DNA of 48,662 nt from Bdellovibrio sp. (GTDB lineage: Bacteria > Bdellovibrionota > Bacteriovoracia > Bacteriovoracales > Bacteriovoracaceae). Below the pieces are notes generated by a model. The model was not told the DNA's origin, did not search any database, and worked only from the letters and a program-made list of their open reading frames with translations. Within the stretch, counting starts at the first letter, position 1. Every line of letters starts with the position of its first letter. The stretch is from NCBI GenBank assembly GCA_022729855.1, contig DZBG01000006.1:1-48662 (forward strand). The letters are read 5' to 3'. Made by a program: the position numbers and the translations under genes. Positions 39,082 to 47,800 of this stretch are shown in pieces.

Positions 39082-40022
39082 GTAAAAAAGTCATTGTCAT
39101 CAGCGGGCCAACCGCCTCTGGTAAGACAGATATAAGTATTGAGATCGCTCAAAAGTTCGGGGGAGAGATCGTTAATTTTGATTCCCTTCTCCTTTATAAA
39201 GAAATAACTATTGGAACCGCCAAGCCGACTCTTGATGAACAGAAAATGATTCCTCATCATATGATTGATGTGAATAGTATCTCCCATGCACTCAATGCCG
39301 CTGACTACTCTCGCATGGCCACTCCTCTCATCGAAAAACTTTTAGAGGAGAATAAATTAGTCATTCTTGTTGGTGGTAGTGGATTTTATCTTCAAGCAAT
39401 TCTCAAGGGGATGTATGACTCTCCTACTACTCCTGAGAACATAACTCAAAAGTCTGATCTTCTTTATGAGAAAGAAGGCATCTCGCCCTTTCTCACTTTC
39501 TTAAAAGAAAACGATCAAGAAAGCTTTGAGCGATATCACGAAAATGATCATTACCGCGTACGAAGAGCAGTGGAGCACTTCTGGAATACAGGAGAGAAAT
39601 TATCACAGGCCCGTATAAAAAAAGATCAAGAGAATGAAAATCTTGGAATAACAAAACACGATTGGGATATTTTAAATATCTATATGAATCTTCCTCGAGA
39701 AGAGCATTCAACTATTATTGAAAACCGGACAAAGAAGATGATTAAAAATGGCTTAATCGAGGAAGTGAAAACACTGCTTAAGAATGGCTTTACAGGAGAT
39801 GAGAAACCTCTTCAATCAATTGGCTATAAAGAGACTTTGGATTATATCAATGGTCAAATTTTGAACTTAGAAGATCTTGAGGAACAGATAGTTATTCATA
39901 CTAGGCAGCTCGCAAAATCTCAGCGAACTTGGTTTAATCGAGACAAATCAAAACTCGAATTTCATCCACTCACTCAAAGAGATGAACTCTTTAAGCAAGT
40001 GGAATTATTTTTACGAAAATAG
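39078..40022 (+). CDS. miaA: tRNA dimethylallyltransferase
   Basis: Transfers the dimethylallyl group to A37 of tRNAs reading U-initial codons. The P-loop GPTASGKTD is at ~10-18, then VNFDSLLLYKEITIGTAKP, HHMIDVNS, LVGGSGFYLQAILKG, and the RVRRAVEHFWNTG and SIGYKE stretches typical of the family. The 314 residues match E. coli MiaA (316). The ATG overlaps the mutL stop by 4 bases, so the two are translationally coupled. Its stop is 2 bases from the stop of the convergent cytochrome c peroxidase gene, with no obvious terminator between. The call is firm. Confidence 0.96.
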   Translation: MSKKVIVISGPTASGKTDISIEIAQKFGGEIVNFDSLLLYKEITIGTAKPTLDEQKMIPHHMIDVNSISHALNAADYSRMATPLIEKLLEENKLVILVGGSGFYLQAILKGMYDSPTTPENITQKSDLLYEKEGISPFLTFLKENDQESFERYHENDHYRVRRAVEHFWNTGEKLSQARIKKDQENENLGITKHDWDILNIYMNLPREEHSTIIENRTKKMIKNGLIEEVKTLLKNGFTGDEKPLQSIGYKETLDYINGQILNLEDLEEQIVIHTRQLAKSQRTWFNRDKSKLEFHPLTQRDELFKQVELFLRK

Positions 40023-40024
40023 AA

Positions 40025-41056
40025 CTATGGATCTGGAGTATGTGTCGTACCAGGAGTCATAGGAAGTCTCGGCATGGCAATCTTTGGAAACTCACCTGTG
40101 AGTGCATTTAAAAAAGCTACAATATCTGTCACCTGATCTTCTTTAAGATCAACATCAAGTTGGGCCTTGGCCATAACTCTTACTGCTTCATCTAAAGTTC
40201 TTACTTTTCCATTATGAAAATACGGTGCTGTCAGGGCCACATTTCTCCAAGTTGGAACTCTCCACTTATTTTTATCTTCAGGGTCTTTTGTGACATCAAA
40301 ACGACCTAGATCTTTTGTGATCTCGTATTGTTTATCATATTTTGAACCAGGAATCTGTGGAAATGGTTGGTAATTCCCTTCTCCCATTTTAAACCCTTCA
40401 CCATTGAAGTTGTCTCCCACATGACATGAAGTACATCCGATCTCTTCAACCAGCTTCATTCCTTTAACGGCAGATGCAGTCATTGCTTTTTTATTTCCAC
40501 GTTTATATTTATCAAAAGGAGAATTGGGGGTGATGAGAGTTCTCTCAAAACTTGCAATGGCCTTAGCAGTATTATCAATATTGATTTCTGCTTTTTTTCC
40601 GAATGCTTTTTGAAATAAAGTCACATAACCAGGAATAAGTTTAATACGTCCAATCACCATATCGTGATCTTTCATTCCCATCTCAACAGGATTTGTCAGT
40701 GGGCCCTTGGCCTGTTCTTCTAATGAAGCAGCACGACCGTCCCAAAATTGAACTGTATTAAAAGCTGAGTTCCACACTGTTGGAGAACCACGACCACCAC
40801 GTTGTCCTTGAACTCCCACCCCTACAGGACGTCCATCCGCCCCATCGGCCATAATATTATGACAAGAGTTACAAGAGATCGTTCCATCCTGAGATAAACG
40901 AGGATCAAAATAAAGAATTTTTCCAAGTTCAATTTTTGCAGGAGTTTGTAAATTATCTGCAGGGACAGGAACTTTTGTGGGAAGTGCATTCAATGCCAAT
41001 GCACTCAATGACATCATCAGCAATGCTGAGATAGAGAGAACTTTTCCTAGATACAT
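40025..41056 (-). CDS. Di-haem cytochrome c peroxidase (CcpA/MauG family)
   Basis: Periplasmic enzyme that reduces hydrogen peroxide with electrons from cytochrome c. A signal peptide (MYLGKVLSISALLMMSLSALA) is followed by two c-type haem sites: CNSCH (Cys62, 65, His66) and CTSCH (Cys208, 211, His212). Between them are the family's GQRGGRGSPTVWNSAF and FWDGRAASLEEQA, and the C-terminal part has RVPTWRNVALTAPYFHNGK and LDEAVRVMAKAQL. The 343 residues fit the family (~320-350). AGGAGG lies 3 bases before the ATG. It diverges from ppsR, with 75 bases between the two starts. Peroxide detoxification is the likely role; a MauG-like oxidase is the alternative. Confidence 0.93.
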   Translation of the reverse strand: MYLGKVLSISALLMMSLSALALNALPTKVPVPADNLQTPAKIELGKILYFDPRLSQDGTISCNSCHNIMADGADGRPVGVGVQGQRGGRGSPTVWNSAFNTVQFWDGRAASLEEQAKGPLTNPVEMGMKDHDMVIGRIKLIPGYVTLFQKAFGKKAEINIDNTAKAIASFERTLITPNSPFDKYKRGNKKAMTASAVKGMKLVEEIGCTSCHVGDNFNGEGFKMGEGNYQPFPQIPGSKYDKQYEITKDLGRFDVTKDPEDKNKWRVPTWRNVALTAPYFHNGKVRTLDEAVRVMAKAQLDVDLKEDQVTDIVAFLNALTGEFPKIAMPRLPMTPGTTHTPDP

Positions 41057-41131
41057 GGGGCCTCCTACTAGGGTAAAATATAAGCTAATATTATTTTAAT
41101 CTTAGAATGAATAATCTCAAGAGAACAAATC

Positions 41132-41974
41132 ATGATTAATTCAAATGATCGCCTTAAAGTTATCGTAATATCCGATGGTACTGGAGAGACCGCCTCGGCC
41201 ATTACCCGTGCCGCCATGGCCCAATTCCCTGAAAAAGAAATTTTCTTTACCAGATATAAAAACATCAGGTCAAAGGAACAAATTGATGCCATTTTTCAAG
41301 AAGCGGCCATCCAACATGATATTGTTGTATATACCATTGTTTCAGTTGAATTGCGTGCTTATATTGCTGATATTTCGCGCAAAAAACATGTACGCTCAGT
41401 TGATCTTTTAGGCCCTATCTTAACTTCTTTTTCTAATTTTTTTGAAAGTGAACCTAATTATCAACCTGGACTTTTACACGCTGTAAACGATGAGTATTTT
41501 AAACGAGTGGCGGCAATTGAATTCACTTTAAATCATGATGATGGAAAAAATATCACTTCACTTGAAGAAGCCGATGTTGTTCTAGTGGGTATTTCAAGAA
41601 CTTCTAAAACTCCTCTCTCAATCTATCTCTCTCTTGAAGGTATTAAAGTAGTCAATGTTCCTCTTGTCATGGGGGTACCTTTACCTGAAAAACTTTTTCA
41701 AATTGATCAAAGAAAAATTTTCGGTCTTACTATTGATCCAGACACACTTTTCCAAATTAGAAAGAACCGCCTTTCACGCTTAGGTCTTCAGAAAGATGAA
41801 GGCGAATACGCCGATATTTCAAAGGTTAGTAGTGAAATTGAATTTGCCAATAATATTTTTTCTGAGAATAAAAGATGGCCTGTTTTTAATGTCACAGGGA
41901 AAGCCTTAGAAGAGACTGCTGCGGAAATTATAAAGCTGTTAACAATGAGAAAGGTAAATAGATTTAAAAAGTAA
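41132..41974 (+). CDS. ppsR: Phosphoenolpyruvate synthase regulatory protein (PPSR, DUF299)
   Basis: Bifunctional ADP-dependent kinase and Pi-dependent pyrophosphorylase that switches PEP synthase off and on by a phosphothreonine. Residues 1-40 hold ISDGTGETASAITRAAM, a typical opening. The P-loop-like VGISRTSKTPLSIYLSLEGIKVVN (in pieces, ~152-176) and LFGLTIDPDTLFQIRKNRL (in pieces) follow; these are the family's signatures. The 280 residues match E. coli PpsR (277). The target enzyme (ppsA) is not in the window. The start at 41132 has only a weak AGAGAA site. Implies gluconeogenesis from C3 compounds such as pyruvate. It is divergent from the peroxidase gene and convergent on the kinase gene. 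Confidence 0.95.
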   Translation: MINSNDRLKVIVISDGTGETASAITRAAMAQFPEKEIFFTRYKNIRSKEQIDAIFQEAAIQHDIVVYTIVSVELRAYIADISRKKHVRSVDLLGPILTSFSNFFESEPNYQPGLLHAVNDEYFKRVAAIEFTLNHDDGKNITSLEEADVVLVGISRTSKTPLSIYLSLEGIKVVNVPLVMGVPLPEKLFQIDQRKIFGLTIDPDTLFQIRKNRLSRLGLQKDEGEYADISKVSSEIEFANNIFSENKRWPVFNVTGKALEETAAEIIKLLTMRKVNRFKK

Positions 41975-42008
41975 ACAATCCCTAGTTTTATTCTAGGAAT
42001 TGTTTTTT
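41974..42008. terminator. Intrinsic terminator between ppsR and the convergent kinase gene
   Basis: AACAATCCCTAG (41974-41985) pairs with CTAGGAATTGTT (41993-42004), a 12-bp stem with one mismatch and a 7-base loop. T tracts follow on both strands (plus: 42003-42008; minus: upstream of 41974), so it may act bidirectionally. It overlaps the last codons of the minus-strand kinase gene. Confidence 0.65.
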
Positions 42009-43937
42009 ATTTTCTTCGATTCTAAATTCGACTTTTTTCTCTGTCCCCAAGATTGGATTCACAACCTTAGCTGAGTAGTTTCCTTCAGGAACTTGATAAT
42101 CGTTAAACGGCATTTCTTTCTCAACCGTTTCTCCGTCTACATCAAAAATGAGTTTTGATCCTGCTGAATAATTAAGAGAAGTTGTGAGTAGTCCGATTCT
42201 CGCTCTATCAAGGGCCGGAACTGCGACAACCACAGAACTTTGATTAGCAGTTGTAATAACTCTTTTCACAAAACTCGCATAGCCCTGCTTTTTAATTGTC
42301 ACTGTCATCTCTCGATTAAGTGGAACTTCAATAGCATTTCCGACATATTCTTTTTTCTGGCCATTAATAGTAATATTCATACTCATATCAACACCAGAAA
42401 GAATAATCTTTCCAAATTTTGCTTTGGGAGCAGGTTGATTTTCTTCAGAGTTGTCTACTCTTGCAGGTCCAACTGAAGAGACCTGTCTTGAAGGCTCGCC
42501 GTGAATAATATGATGAATATTGATACCAATCATACTCTCTACTAAATCAGACTGTAAGTAAGCCACTCCAGCAAGTGAAGCCGCAATAATCATAATGATC
42601 ACTGGACTCAAAGGTGAGCTTTCAGGTTTAGAGTTTTTAAAATCTCTCTTCGTGGTCACTCGGCTACCCGTACGAGTTATATTCACATCTCTTTTTGAGA
42701 CACTCGTCGAAGTTCCTGACTTATGAGAAATCGTTCTTGTTGATTTAGGTGCAGAAGAAACAGCCTTCGCTGTATTCTTTCTTTGTGATGTCGCTTCAAG
42801 AGTGGGCTTATCAAGCTCAATACCTGTGACATCCTCAACTTGAAGATCAAGAACTTGCATTTTTTGAGGATGACCTTTTTGAATAGCATCCTTCACATCT
42901 TTACGTGCAATCTTCCCTGTCTTACTTTCTTCCTGGGCCATTTCATTGATATAGGGAGTAATATCAATACTTCCGTAATCAACAAACTTTACTCCATCCT
43001 CTTTAATCTCTTGGCCGAATAATTCTTTGGCAAAGAATGATAAATCACTCGCATTAAAGTCTGGATACTGAGAATAAAGAAACTTAACCAATGCACGGTT
43101 AAATTGATCCATATTCTCATATCGAGCAGATCTATCTTTAGCAAGGGCCTTCATCACGATAGCATCAAGTTCCTTAGGAACATTTGGATTGACCTGTGAT
43201 GGAGGAATAATTTTACAAGTTTGAATTTGTTTTAAAACGGCTAGATCATTAGCTGCTTGGAAAAGCTTGCGTGAACAAAGCATCTCCCACATCGTAATAC
43301 CAACAGCAAAAATATCATAGCGCTGATCAAGCTCAAGTCCTTCAAGATATTCAGGAGCAAGATAAGATAACTTACCTTTAATCGTTCCCGCTTGAGTGGC
43401 CTCAGAGTTTGTATCAGCTTTTGCGATACCAAAGTCAATTACCTTCACAGCACCATCATAAGTGAGCATGATATTATGAGGAGAAATATCACGGTGAATG
43501 ATATTAAACGGCTTACCAGTTAACTTATCTGTAAACGTATGGGCATAATAAAGCCCCTGACAAACTTGTGAAATAATAAATGTCGTAATCTCAACAGGGA
43601 AAACAACCTTGCGCTCTTTAAGACGATCAAGATACTGCTTTAAGTTTGCACCATGGATATACTCCATCGCTGTATAAAGCTGACCATTGGTTTTACCGTA
43701 GTCATACACCTGCATCACATTTGGATGTAGCATACCAAAAGTAATATTCAATTCATCTTGGAACATTTTTACGAATGAAGCATCGTTAGAAAACTGAGGC
43801 TGAACCATTTTAATGGCAACAATTTTATTGGCCTGGTCACCCAAATAACGGGAACGACAGATCTTTGCCATCCCACCATCAACTAGATGATCTAGGATGA
43901 GGTATTTACCAAAACGTTCAAATTTTTTTTCACTCAT
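41988..43937 (-). CDS. Transmembrane Ser/Thr protein kinase with C-terminal PEGA-like domain
   Basis: Hanks-type kinase (residues ~10-290): glycine loop LVDGGMAKICRSRY, VAIK (Lys43), HRDISPHNIM (148-157), DFGIAK (168-173), GTIKGKLSYLAPE (APE motif) and a helical end. An intracellular Ser/Thr/Lys-rich linker (~380-440) leads to one TM (~445-462). The outer part (~510-570) looks like a PEGA domain (GKIILSGVDMSMNITINGQ...), found in surface proteins. It should phosphorylate Ser/Thr in the cytoplasm while sensing the periplasm. The ATG at 43937 has GAGGC 7 bases upstream. An FHA-GGDEF protein in the same window could be a reader of its phosphothreonines, but that is an inference. Lipoprotein, hydrolase and PilZ genes lie upstream on the same strand. 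Confidence 0.93.
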   Translation of the reverse strand: MSEKKFERFGKYLILDHLVDGGMAKICRSRYLGDQANKIVAIKMVQPQFSNDASFVKMFQDELNITFGMLHPNVMQVYDYGKTNGQLYTAMEYIHGANLKQYLDRLKERKVVFPVEITTFIISQVCQGLYYAHTFTDKLTGKPFNIIHRDISPHNIMLTYDGAVKVIDFGIAKADTNSEATQAGTIKGKLSYLAPEYLEGLELDQRYDIFAVGITMWEMLCSRKLFQAANDLAVLKQIQTCKIIPPSQVNPNVPKELDAIVMKALAKDRSARYENMDQFNRALVKFLYSQYPDFNASDLSFFAKELFGQEIKEDGVKFVDYGSIDITPYINEMAQEESKTGKIARKDVKDAIQKGHPQKMQVLDLQVEDVTGIELDKPTLEATSQRKNTAKAVSSAPKSTRTISHKSGTSTSVSKRDVNITRTGSRVTTKRDFKNSKPESSPLSPVIIMIIAASLAGVAYLQSDLVESMIGINIHHIIHGEPSRQVSSVGPARVDNSEENQPAPKAKFGKIILSGVDMSMNITINGQKKEYVGNAIEVPLNREMTVTIKKQGYASFVKRVITTANQSSVVVAVPALDRARIGLLTTSLNYSAGSKLIFDVDGETVEKEMPFNDYQVPEGNYSAKVVNPILGTEKKVEFRIEENKKQFLE

Positions 43938-44042
43938 ATTTATGCCTCAAAGACCTATCGGCAAAGAAGCGAAAAACTTAAGTAAAAACACCCAAATGAA
44001 GCTTGTTTTAAGTAATATTAAACAGATATCACTCTTTAAAAA

Positions 44043-44576
44043 TCAAAGGTTTATATAAATTTCGTGGAAACTTGGAAAGTTGATCACTAGCCTTCCCTGG
44101 CGGATTCTCGTGGGAGATCTTTTACAAAACCCGAGGATCTTGTAGTTTTTTAAGCTCCAATTACTATTATCAGGATGGTTTCTTAAAGCTGAAGCAAAGT
44201 CATTCACTACCACATCGTCATAACCATTCAGGCGCATTTGTTCACGAAAATCCACATGAGAGATCTTAGTTGGATCGGCACTATAGTTTACTGTAACGAT
44301 CAGTTTTTCACATTTATTGAAATACTCTTTTTCTGTGGCCGAAAACCAATTCGAAAAAGGAGAAGCAGGATCAGCATGATAAACCAGAGTATCAAAATAC
44401 AGAGTCATCCCATGATACCAGCTCATGCGCTTAAACATCATTGAATCATCCCAAGTCAGCTCTTTGTAGACGCCGCCTCGGATCTTCACTCTACCTGTAT
44501 CAGTTTGATTATAGGTCTTGTAGGTTGCACAACCTGCGATGAGTGAAATAAGACCAAACAATAATAATTTTTTCAT
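44043..44576 (-). CDS. Predicted lipoprotein, unknown function
   Basis: I do not recognise this 177-residue protein. The signal peptide ends in the lipobox LIAGC (Cys16), so it should be lipid-anchored. The mature part is mixed polar with many aromatic residues (YHGMTLYFDTLVYH) and two further Cys. No catalytic motif is visible. An AGGAT site precedes the ATG. It follows the alpha/beta hydrolase by 9 bases on the same strand and is 105 bases upstream of the kinase gene, so it could share a transcript with the hydrolase. It may be an outer-membrane lipoprotein partner; nothing more can be said. Confidence 0.75.
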   Translation of the reverse strand: MKKLLLFGLISLIAGCATYKTYNQTDTGRVKIRGGVYKELTWDDSMMFKRMSWYHGMTLYFDTLVYHADPASPFSNWFSATEKEYFNKCEKLIVTVNYSADPTKISHVDFREQMRLNGYDDVVVNDFASALRNHPDNSNWSLKNYKILGFCKRSPTRIRQGRLVINFPSFHEIYINL

Positions 44577-44585
44577 AGCTCTATC

Positions 44586-45461
44586 CTAACTGATTTTTTG
44601 AATCCAACTCTTAATATCATTAAATACAGACTCTCTATTTATGTCATTTAATAAATCATGTCTTGCTTGCGGATATTTTATAACCTTAGCATACCTTTTA
44701 TCAATTCCATGAGTGAAAAGCTCAGCTGTATGACTCTCAACTACACGGTCATCTTCAGCTAACTGAAACAAACAGGGCGTCTTTATATAATAGGCCAGAG
44801 GGCGAACCTGCTTACCTGCTTTAATAATTTGATAACCCATTTCTGCACAGACAAATTTAGGGATCAAAGAATCTGTATCAAACTCATTGGCCTTAAACTC
44901 ATCTCTGGTTAAATCACTCCCCTTATAGATAGCTGGTAAGTGAAGCTTAGGAGTTATCATATGAAGTTTTTTAAGAAGATTTTCACCAAATTGCCCGAGC
45001 ACTGGAATAGGACGAACACAAGGGGCAGTAAAAACAATTCCGGTAGGGAGCTCTTGGCCATTCTCTTTCCCAAGAAGCCATCTTAAACTCACGAGCCCAC
45101 CCATACTATGAGAGAGGATAATCATTTTCTTTTTTTCAAAAGGATAACGTTCTTTGCACAGATTGAAGACTTGATCTAGGTCTTCAACATAATGATCAAA
45201 GTCGCCCACATAGGCCCTTGCTCCACCACTTCTTCCATGTCCGACTTGATCAAAAGAAGTCACAACACTTTCAGGAAATACGTTGAGTAGATACTGAATT
45301 AAATCGAGGTAGCGATCGGTATAAGCAATCGCCCCGTGAAGAAAAATAAAATGAAACTTAGGCTGAATGCTATTACTAAAATGTTTAATATAAACACTGG
45401 CGTTTCCCGATTTTGAGGAAATAGATTCTTCAAGAATAGTAAAGCTCGCCAATGGTTTCAC
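44586..45461 (-). CDS. Alpha/beta hydrolase (monoacylglycerol lipase-like)
   Basis: Cytoplasmic serine hydrolase, 291 residues. The catalytic triad can be placed: Ser119 in SHSMGG, Asp in LAEDDRVVE and His in QARHDLLND. The oxyanion-type loop (FLHGAIAYTDRY), SFDQVGHGRSGG (the GxGxS-like region before the nucleophile) and a lid region (~165-195) are typical of the MGL/lysophospholipase (PldB/YqiK) group. The GTG start at 45461 follows the previous stop (45465-45467) by 3 bases; a GGAAG site is somewhat distant. It is between a GYF-PilZ gene and a lipoprotein gene. Lipid or ester substrate is likely; which one is unknown. Confidence 0.88.
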   Translation of the reverse strand: MKPLASFTILEESISSKSGNASVYIKHFSNSIQPKFHFIFLHGAIAYTDRYLDLIQYLLNVFPESVVTSFDQVGHGRSGGARAYVGDFDHYVEDLDQVFNLCKERYPFEKKKMIILSHSMGGLVSLRWLLGKENGQELPTGIVFTAPCVRPIPVLGQFGENLLKKLHMITPKLHLPAIYKGSDLTRDEFKANEFDTDSLIPKFVCAEMGYQIIKAGKQVRPLAYYIKTPCLFQLAEDDRVVESHTAELFTHGIDKRYAKVIKYPQARHDLLNDINRESVFNDIKSWIQKIS

Positions 45462-45464
45462 TGA

Positions 45465-46259
45465 TTAGTTAGCTTCCATGCCAATGTATTTATCAATCGC
45501 TTTTTTAGCTTCATCTGATAATTGTTGAAAACGAAATGAGAATCCATTATTGCCTTCGAGTAGTCTTACAATTTGTCCTGACGCCACAAAGTGATATTCA
45601 GAGTTTTCTGGATGAACATTAATAGAGATTTTTTCTCCAGCTGCTCCAGGAAATTGATCAATTAAAACCTGCATTCCACCAATGGAAACATCACGACAGA
45701 TTCCTTCAAAAACTTTCTTATTATTCTGAATAAACATTCTTGCGACAAATGGTTTACGAGTAGCAGTTCTTCTATCTTGGGGCTGAATCACAGGTGGTTG
45801 AGCTTCAAAGATATCAGAGTACTCTTTATGATCACCAAGAAGAGACCACTCTTTCATTCCTTTGACAAAGAATGAAGTCTTTCCATTAATTCTCTTTTGT
45901 TCAAAAAGAGTTTTTAATTGATTTAAACTAAATGGACCATAATCAGCAGTGGCCCCCCCTCTATCTGTTCCAATACGGACAAAGATTTGTCTCTCATCTG
46001 CACCAATTTTAGAGAATGAAAAATCAATCGCAGCAGGAGTATCCATCACTGGCGGAAGATGTGCTGGAACTTCAGGTGCCTGGACCTTTGCCACTTGCAC
46101 TTCACTGACGTCAGTGATTTTTTTCCAATTCTCAAATCCCTTCTTCCAAATAAAGTCCTGAGGATTCAATTCGTCTTTAGTCATCATTTGTTGAAGAACT
46201 TCTAAGGACACAGGCCCATGTCGTTGTCCTTTAAGCACATAATACCAAGATTCTGCCAT
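45465..46259 (-). CDS. GYF-GYF-PilZ protein, predicted c-di-GMP receptor
   Basis: A 264-residue cytoplasmic protein made of two GYF_2-type domains and a PilZ domain. GYF 1 (~5-52: WYYVLKGQRHGPVSLEVLQQMM...) and GYF 2 (~102-145: GPFSLNQLKTLFEQKRINGKTSFFVKGMKEW in pieces) bind proline-rich peptides in other proteins. PilZ (~160-262) has RRTATR (Arg164, Arg168) and DVSIGG (Asp190, Ser192, Gly194), the two motifs needed for c-di-GMP binding. So it likely turns c-di-GMP level into a protein contact. AGGGGA lies 7 bases before the ATG. First gene of a three-gene unit with the hydrolase and lipoprotein. The window also contains a diguanylate cyclase, but no direct partner is proven. Confidence 0.9.
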   Translation of the reverse strand: MAESWYYVLKGQRHGPVSLEVLQQMMTKDELNPQDFIWKKGFENWKKITDVSEVQVAKVQAPEVPAHLPPVMDTPAAIDFSFSKIGADERQIFVRIGTDRGGATADYGPFSLNQLKTLFEQKRINGKTSFFVKGMKEWSLLGDHKEYSDIFEAQPPVIQPQDRRTATRKPFVARMFIQNNKKVFEGICRDVSIGGMQVLIDQFPGAAGEKISINVHPENSEYHFVASGQIVRLLEGNNGFSFRFQQLSDEAKKAIDKYIGMEAN

Positions 46260-46356
46260 ATGATTTCCCCTATTAACTGGTTGAAATGATTATCAGTTTA
46301 TTTTATCCCAGGGGTGGCCTCTAAGGGACTTTAGGAAAAACTTTCCCCATAAATGC

Positions 46357-46384
46357 TAAAGTTTTAGGCGAAACCCTCCGATTA
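46357..46384 (+). promoter_or_regulatory. Candidate sigma-28 (FliA) promoter
   Basis: TAAAGTTT (46357-46364) and TCCGATTA (46377-46384) are separated by 12 bases. The FliA consensus is TAAAGTTT-N11-GCCGATAA, so the match is 8/8 in the left box, 6/8 in the right, with one extra spacer base. It lies 36 bases before the VWA-like lipoprotein ATG. If real, this gene belongs to a motility-linked regulon. Prediction by eye. Confidence 0.45.
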
Positions 46385-46420
46385 GCTGACAAGTCGACTC
46401 AGTTCAAACTAGGTGTTGTT

Positions 46421-47797
46421 ATGAAAAATTTAAGTTTAGTCTCATTATTACTACTATTCACCCTCATCAGTTGTGGGAAAGAACAGTTTGGATCTACTCC
46501 AACAAGTTCAAGTGAAGTGGCCAATGGTGTACAAAGTTATGAAAAGCTTTCATGTGCCTCATCTACTCTAGTCAAACCTGCCGTTGATATTATTTATGTT
46601 GTCGATAACTCGACATCAACAAACTATATTACAAGTAATATTAAGACTGCGATTCAAAATACAATTAACTCAGTTTCACAACAATTTGATTATCGAGTCA
46701 TTGGTGTTCCGCTTATTTCAACTTCAATGACGGACTTTCAAGTTCTCGCAAGTAACCCAGATACAATTTCTGGTTACAGCTCAAATAAAATTTCAAGTTC
46801 AAGCCAGTTTACTTTTTTCCAAACCACTGCGAATGGCCTAGAAAAAGGGTTCTCTCGTGTTTATAGTTTTGCAAATCATCACAAGAATGGACTTCTAAGA
46901 ACTGGTGCACACACTATTGTAGTCCTTATTTCAAATGGTGTTGATAGTGATACAACTTCACAAACTTCAACTGGTTATACATATATTAATACTGAAGCCT
47001 ATGGAACTAAACTCAATCAGATGTCGACATTAAAGGCAACTCTAGGAAGTTTACAATTTAGATTTATGTCAGTGGTATCACACTCACCAAGCCCTACTTG
47101 TTCAGTAGGTGGATCACTTGCAGGAACAGTTTATAAAAACATGTCTAAAGATCTTTATGATGGATCAGGTGCATCTGATAGCCCTACTTATAAGGATAGT
47201 TACGATCTTTGTAATAATGGATTCAGCGCTTTATTTACCGGAATTAATAGTTCGATCAATCAAGTGCTTCTGGCCCATACTTATAATTATTGGCCGATCA
47301 CTCTGACTTCAGGAACTCTCGATCCGAGTACACTCCAAGTGTACAAACAGTCAGGGAGTACTTCGACTCAACTTATTCTTGGAACAGATTGGAGTTATGA
47401 GGCCAGCTACTCTGGTAACTCACGAATCCTTCCGACACCAGGGGAACCAATTAGTGGGAAAGCAATTAAGTTTTTAAGCTCTGATAAATATATTACTTAT
47501 CCAGACTGTGTAGTGATCAAGGCTTCAAACTATGTTGAGTACTTCCAATACATCGTTCTTCCAAGAGCGGCAGTGGCCAGTACAATTGTGGTAAGAATAA
47601 ATGGAACAATTCTAGATTCTTCTAAGTGGGAGTATGTAGGATTAGTGGGAACACCGATCAATATCAAGGTGGCCTTCAATGGAGCTCCAGCGACTCCAGC
47701 AGTTAACAAATCTGGTTATATGATTAGAGTGCTTTCTCCAAGCTATTATAAGAGTGGAGATAATGTAGAAGTCTTCTACCAACCAGATGCTATCTAA
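46421..47797 (+). CDS. Lipoprotein with VWA-like MIDAS motif
   Basis: Predicted lipoprotein of 458 residues: a signal peptide ends in the lipobox LISC (Cys18). Residues ~52-240 look like a von Willebrand A fold: DIIYVVDNSTST carries the MIDAS pattern DxSxS (Asp62, Ser64, Ser66), ending the first strand, and HTIVVLISNGVDSD is a later strand. The C-terminal ~200 residues are strand-rich (TYPDCVVIKASNYVEYFQYIVLP, in pieces) and Ser/Thr rich, possibly Ig-like. VWA domains bind protein ligands through a metal ion, so adhesion or surface complex assembly is plausible. AGGTG precedes the ATG. A sigma-28-like promoter lies upstream. The VWA call is by motif and strand order only. Confidence 0.8.
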   Translation: MKNLSLVSLLLLFTLISCGKEQFGSTPTSSSEVANGVQSYEKLSCASSTLVKPAVDIIYVVDNSTSTNYITSNIKTAIQNTINSVSQQFDYRVIGVPLISTSMTDFQVLASNPDTISGYSSNKISSSSQFTFFQTTANGLEKGFSRVYSFANHHKNGLLRTGAHTIVVLISNGVDSDTTSQTSTGYTYINTEAYGTKLNQMSTLKATLGSLQFRFMSVVSHSPSPTCSVGGSLAGTVYKNMSKDLYDGSGASDSPTYKDSYDLCNNGFSALFTGINSSINQVLLAHTYNYWPITLTSGTLDPSTLQVYKQSGSTSTQLILGTDWSYEASYSGNSRILPTPGEPISGKAIKFLSSDKYITYPDCVVIKASNYVEYFQYIVLPRAAVASTIVVRINGTILDSSKWEYVGLVGTPINIKVAFNGAPATPAVNKSGYMIRVLSPSYYKSGDNVEVFYQPDAI

Positions 47798-47800
47798 ATC

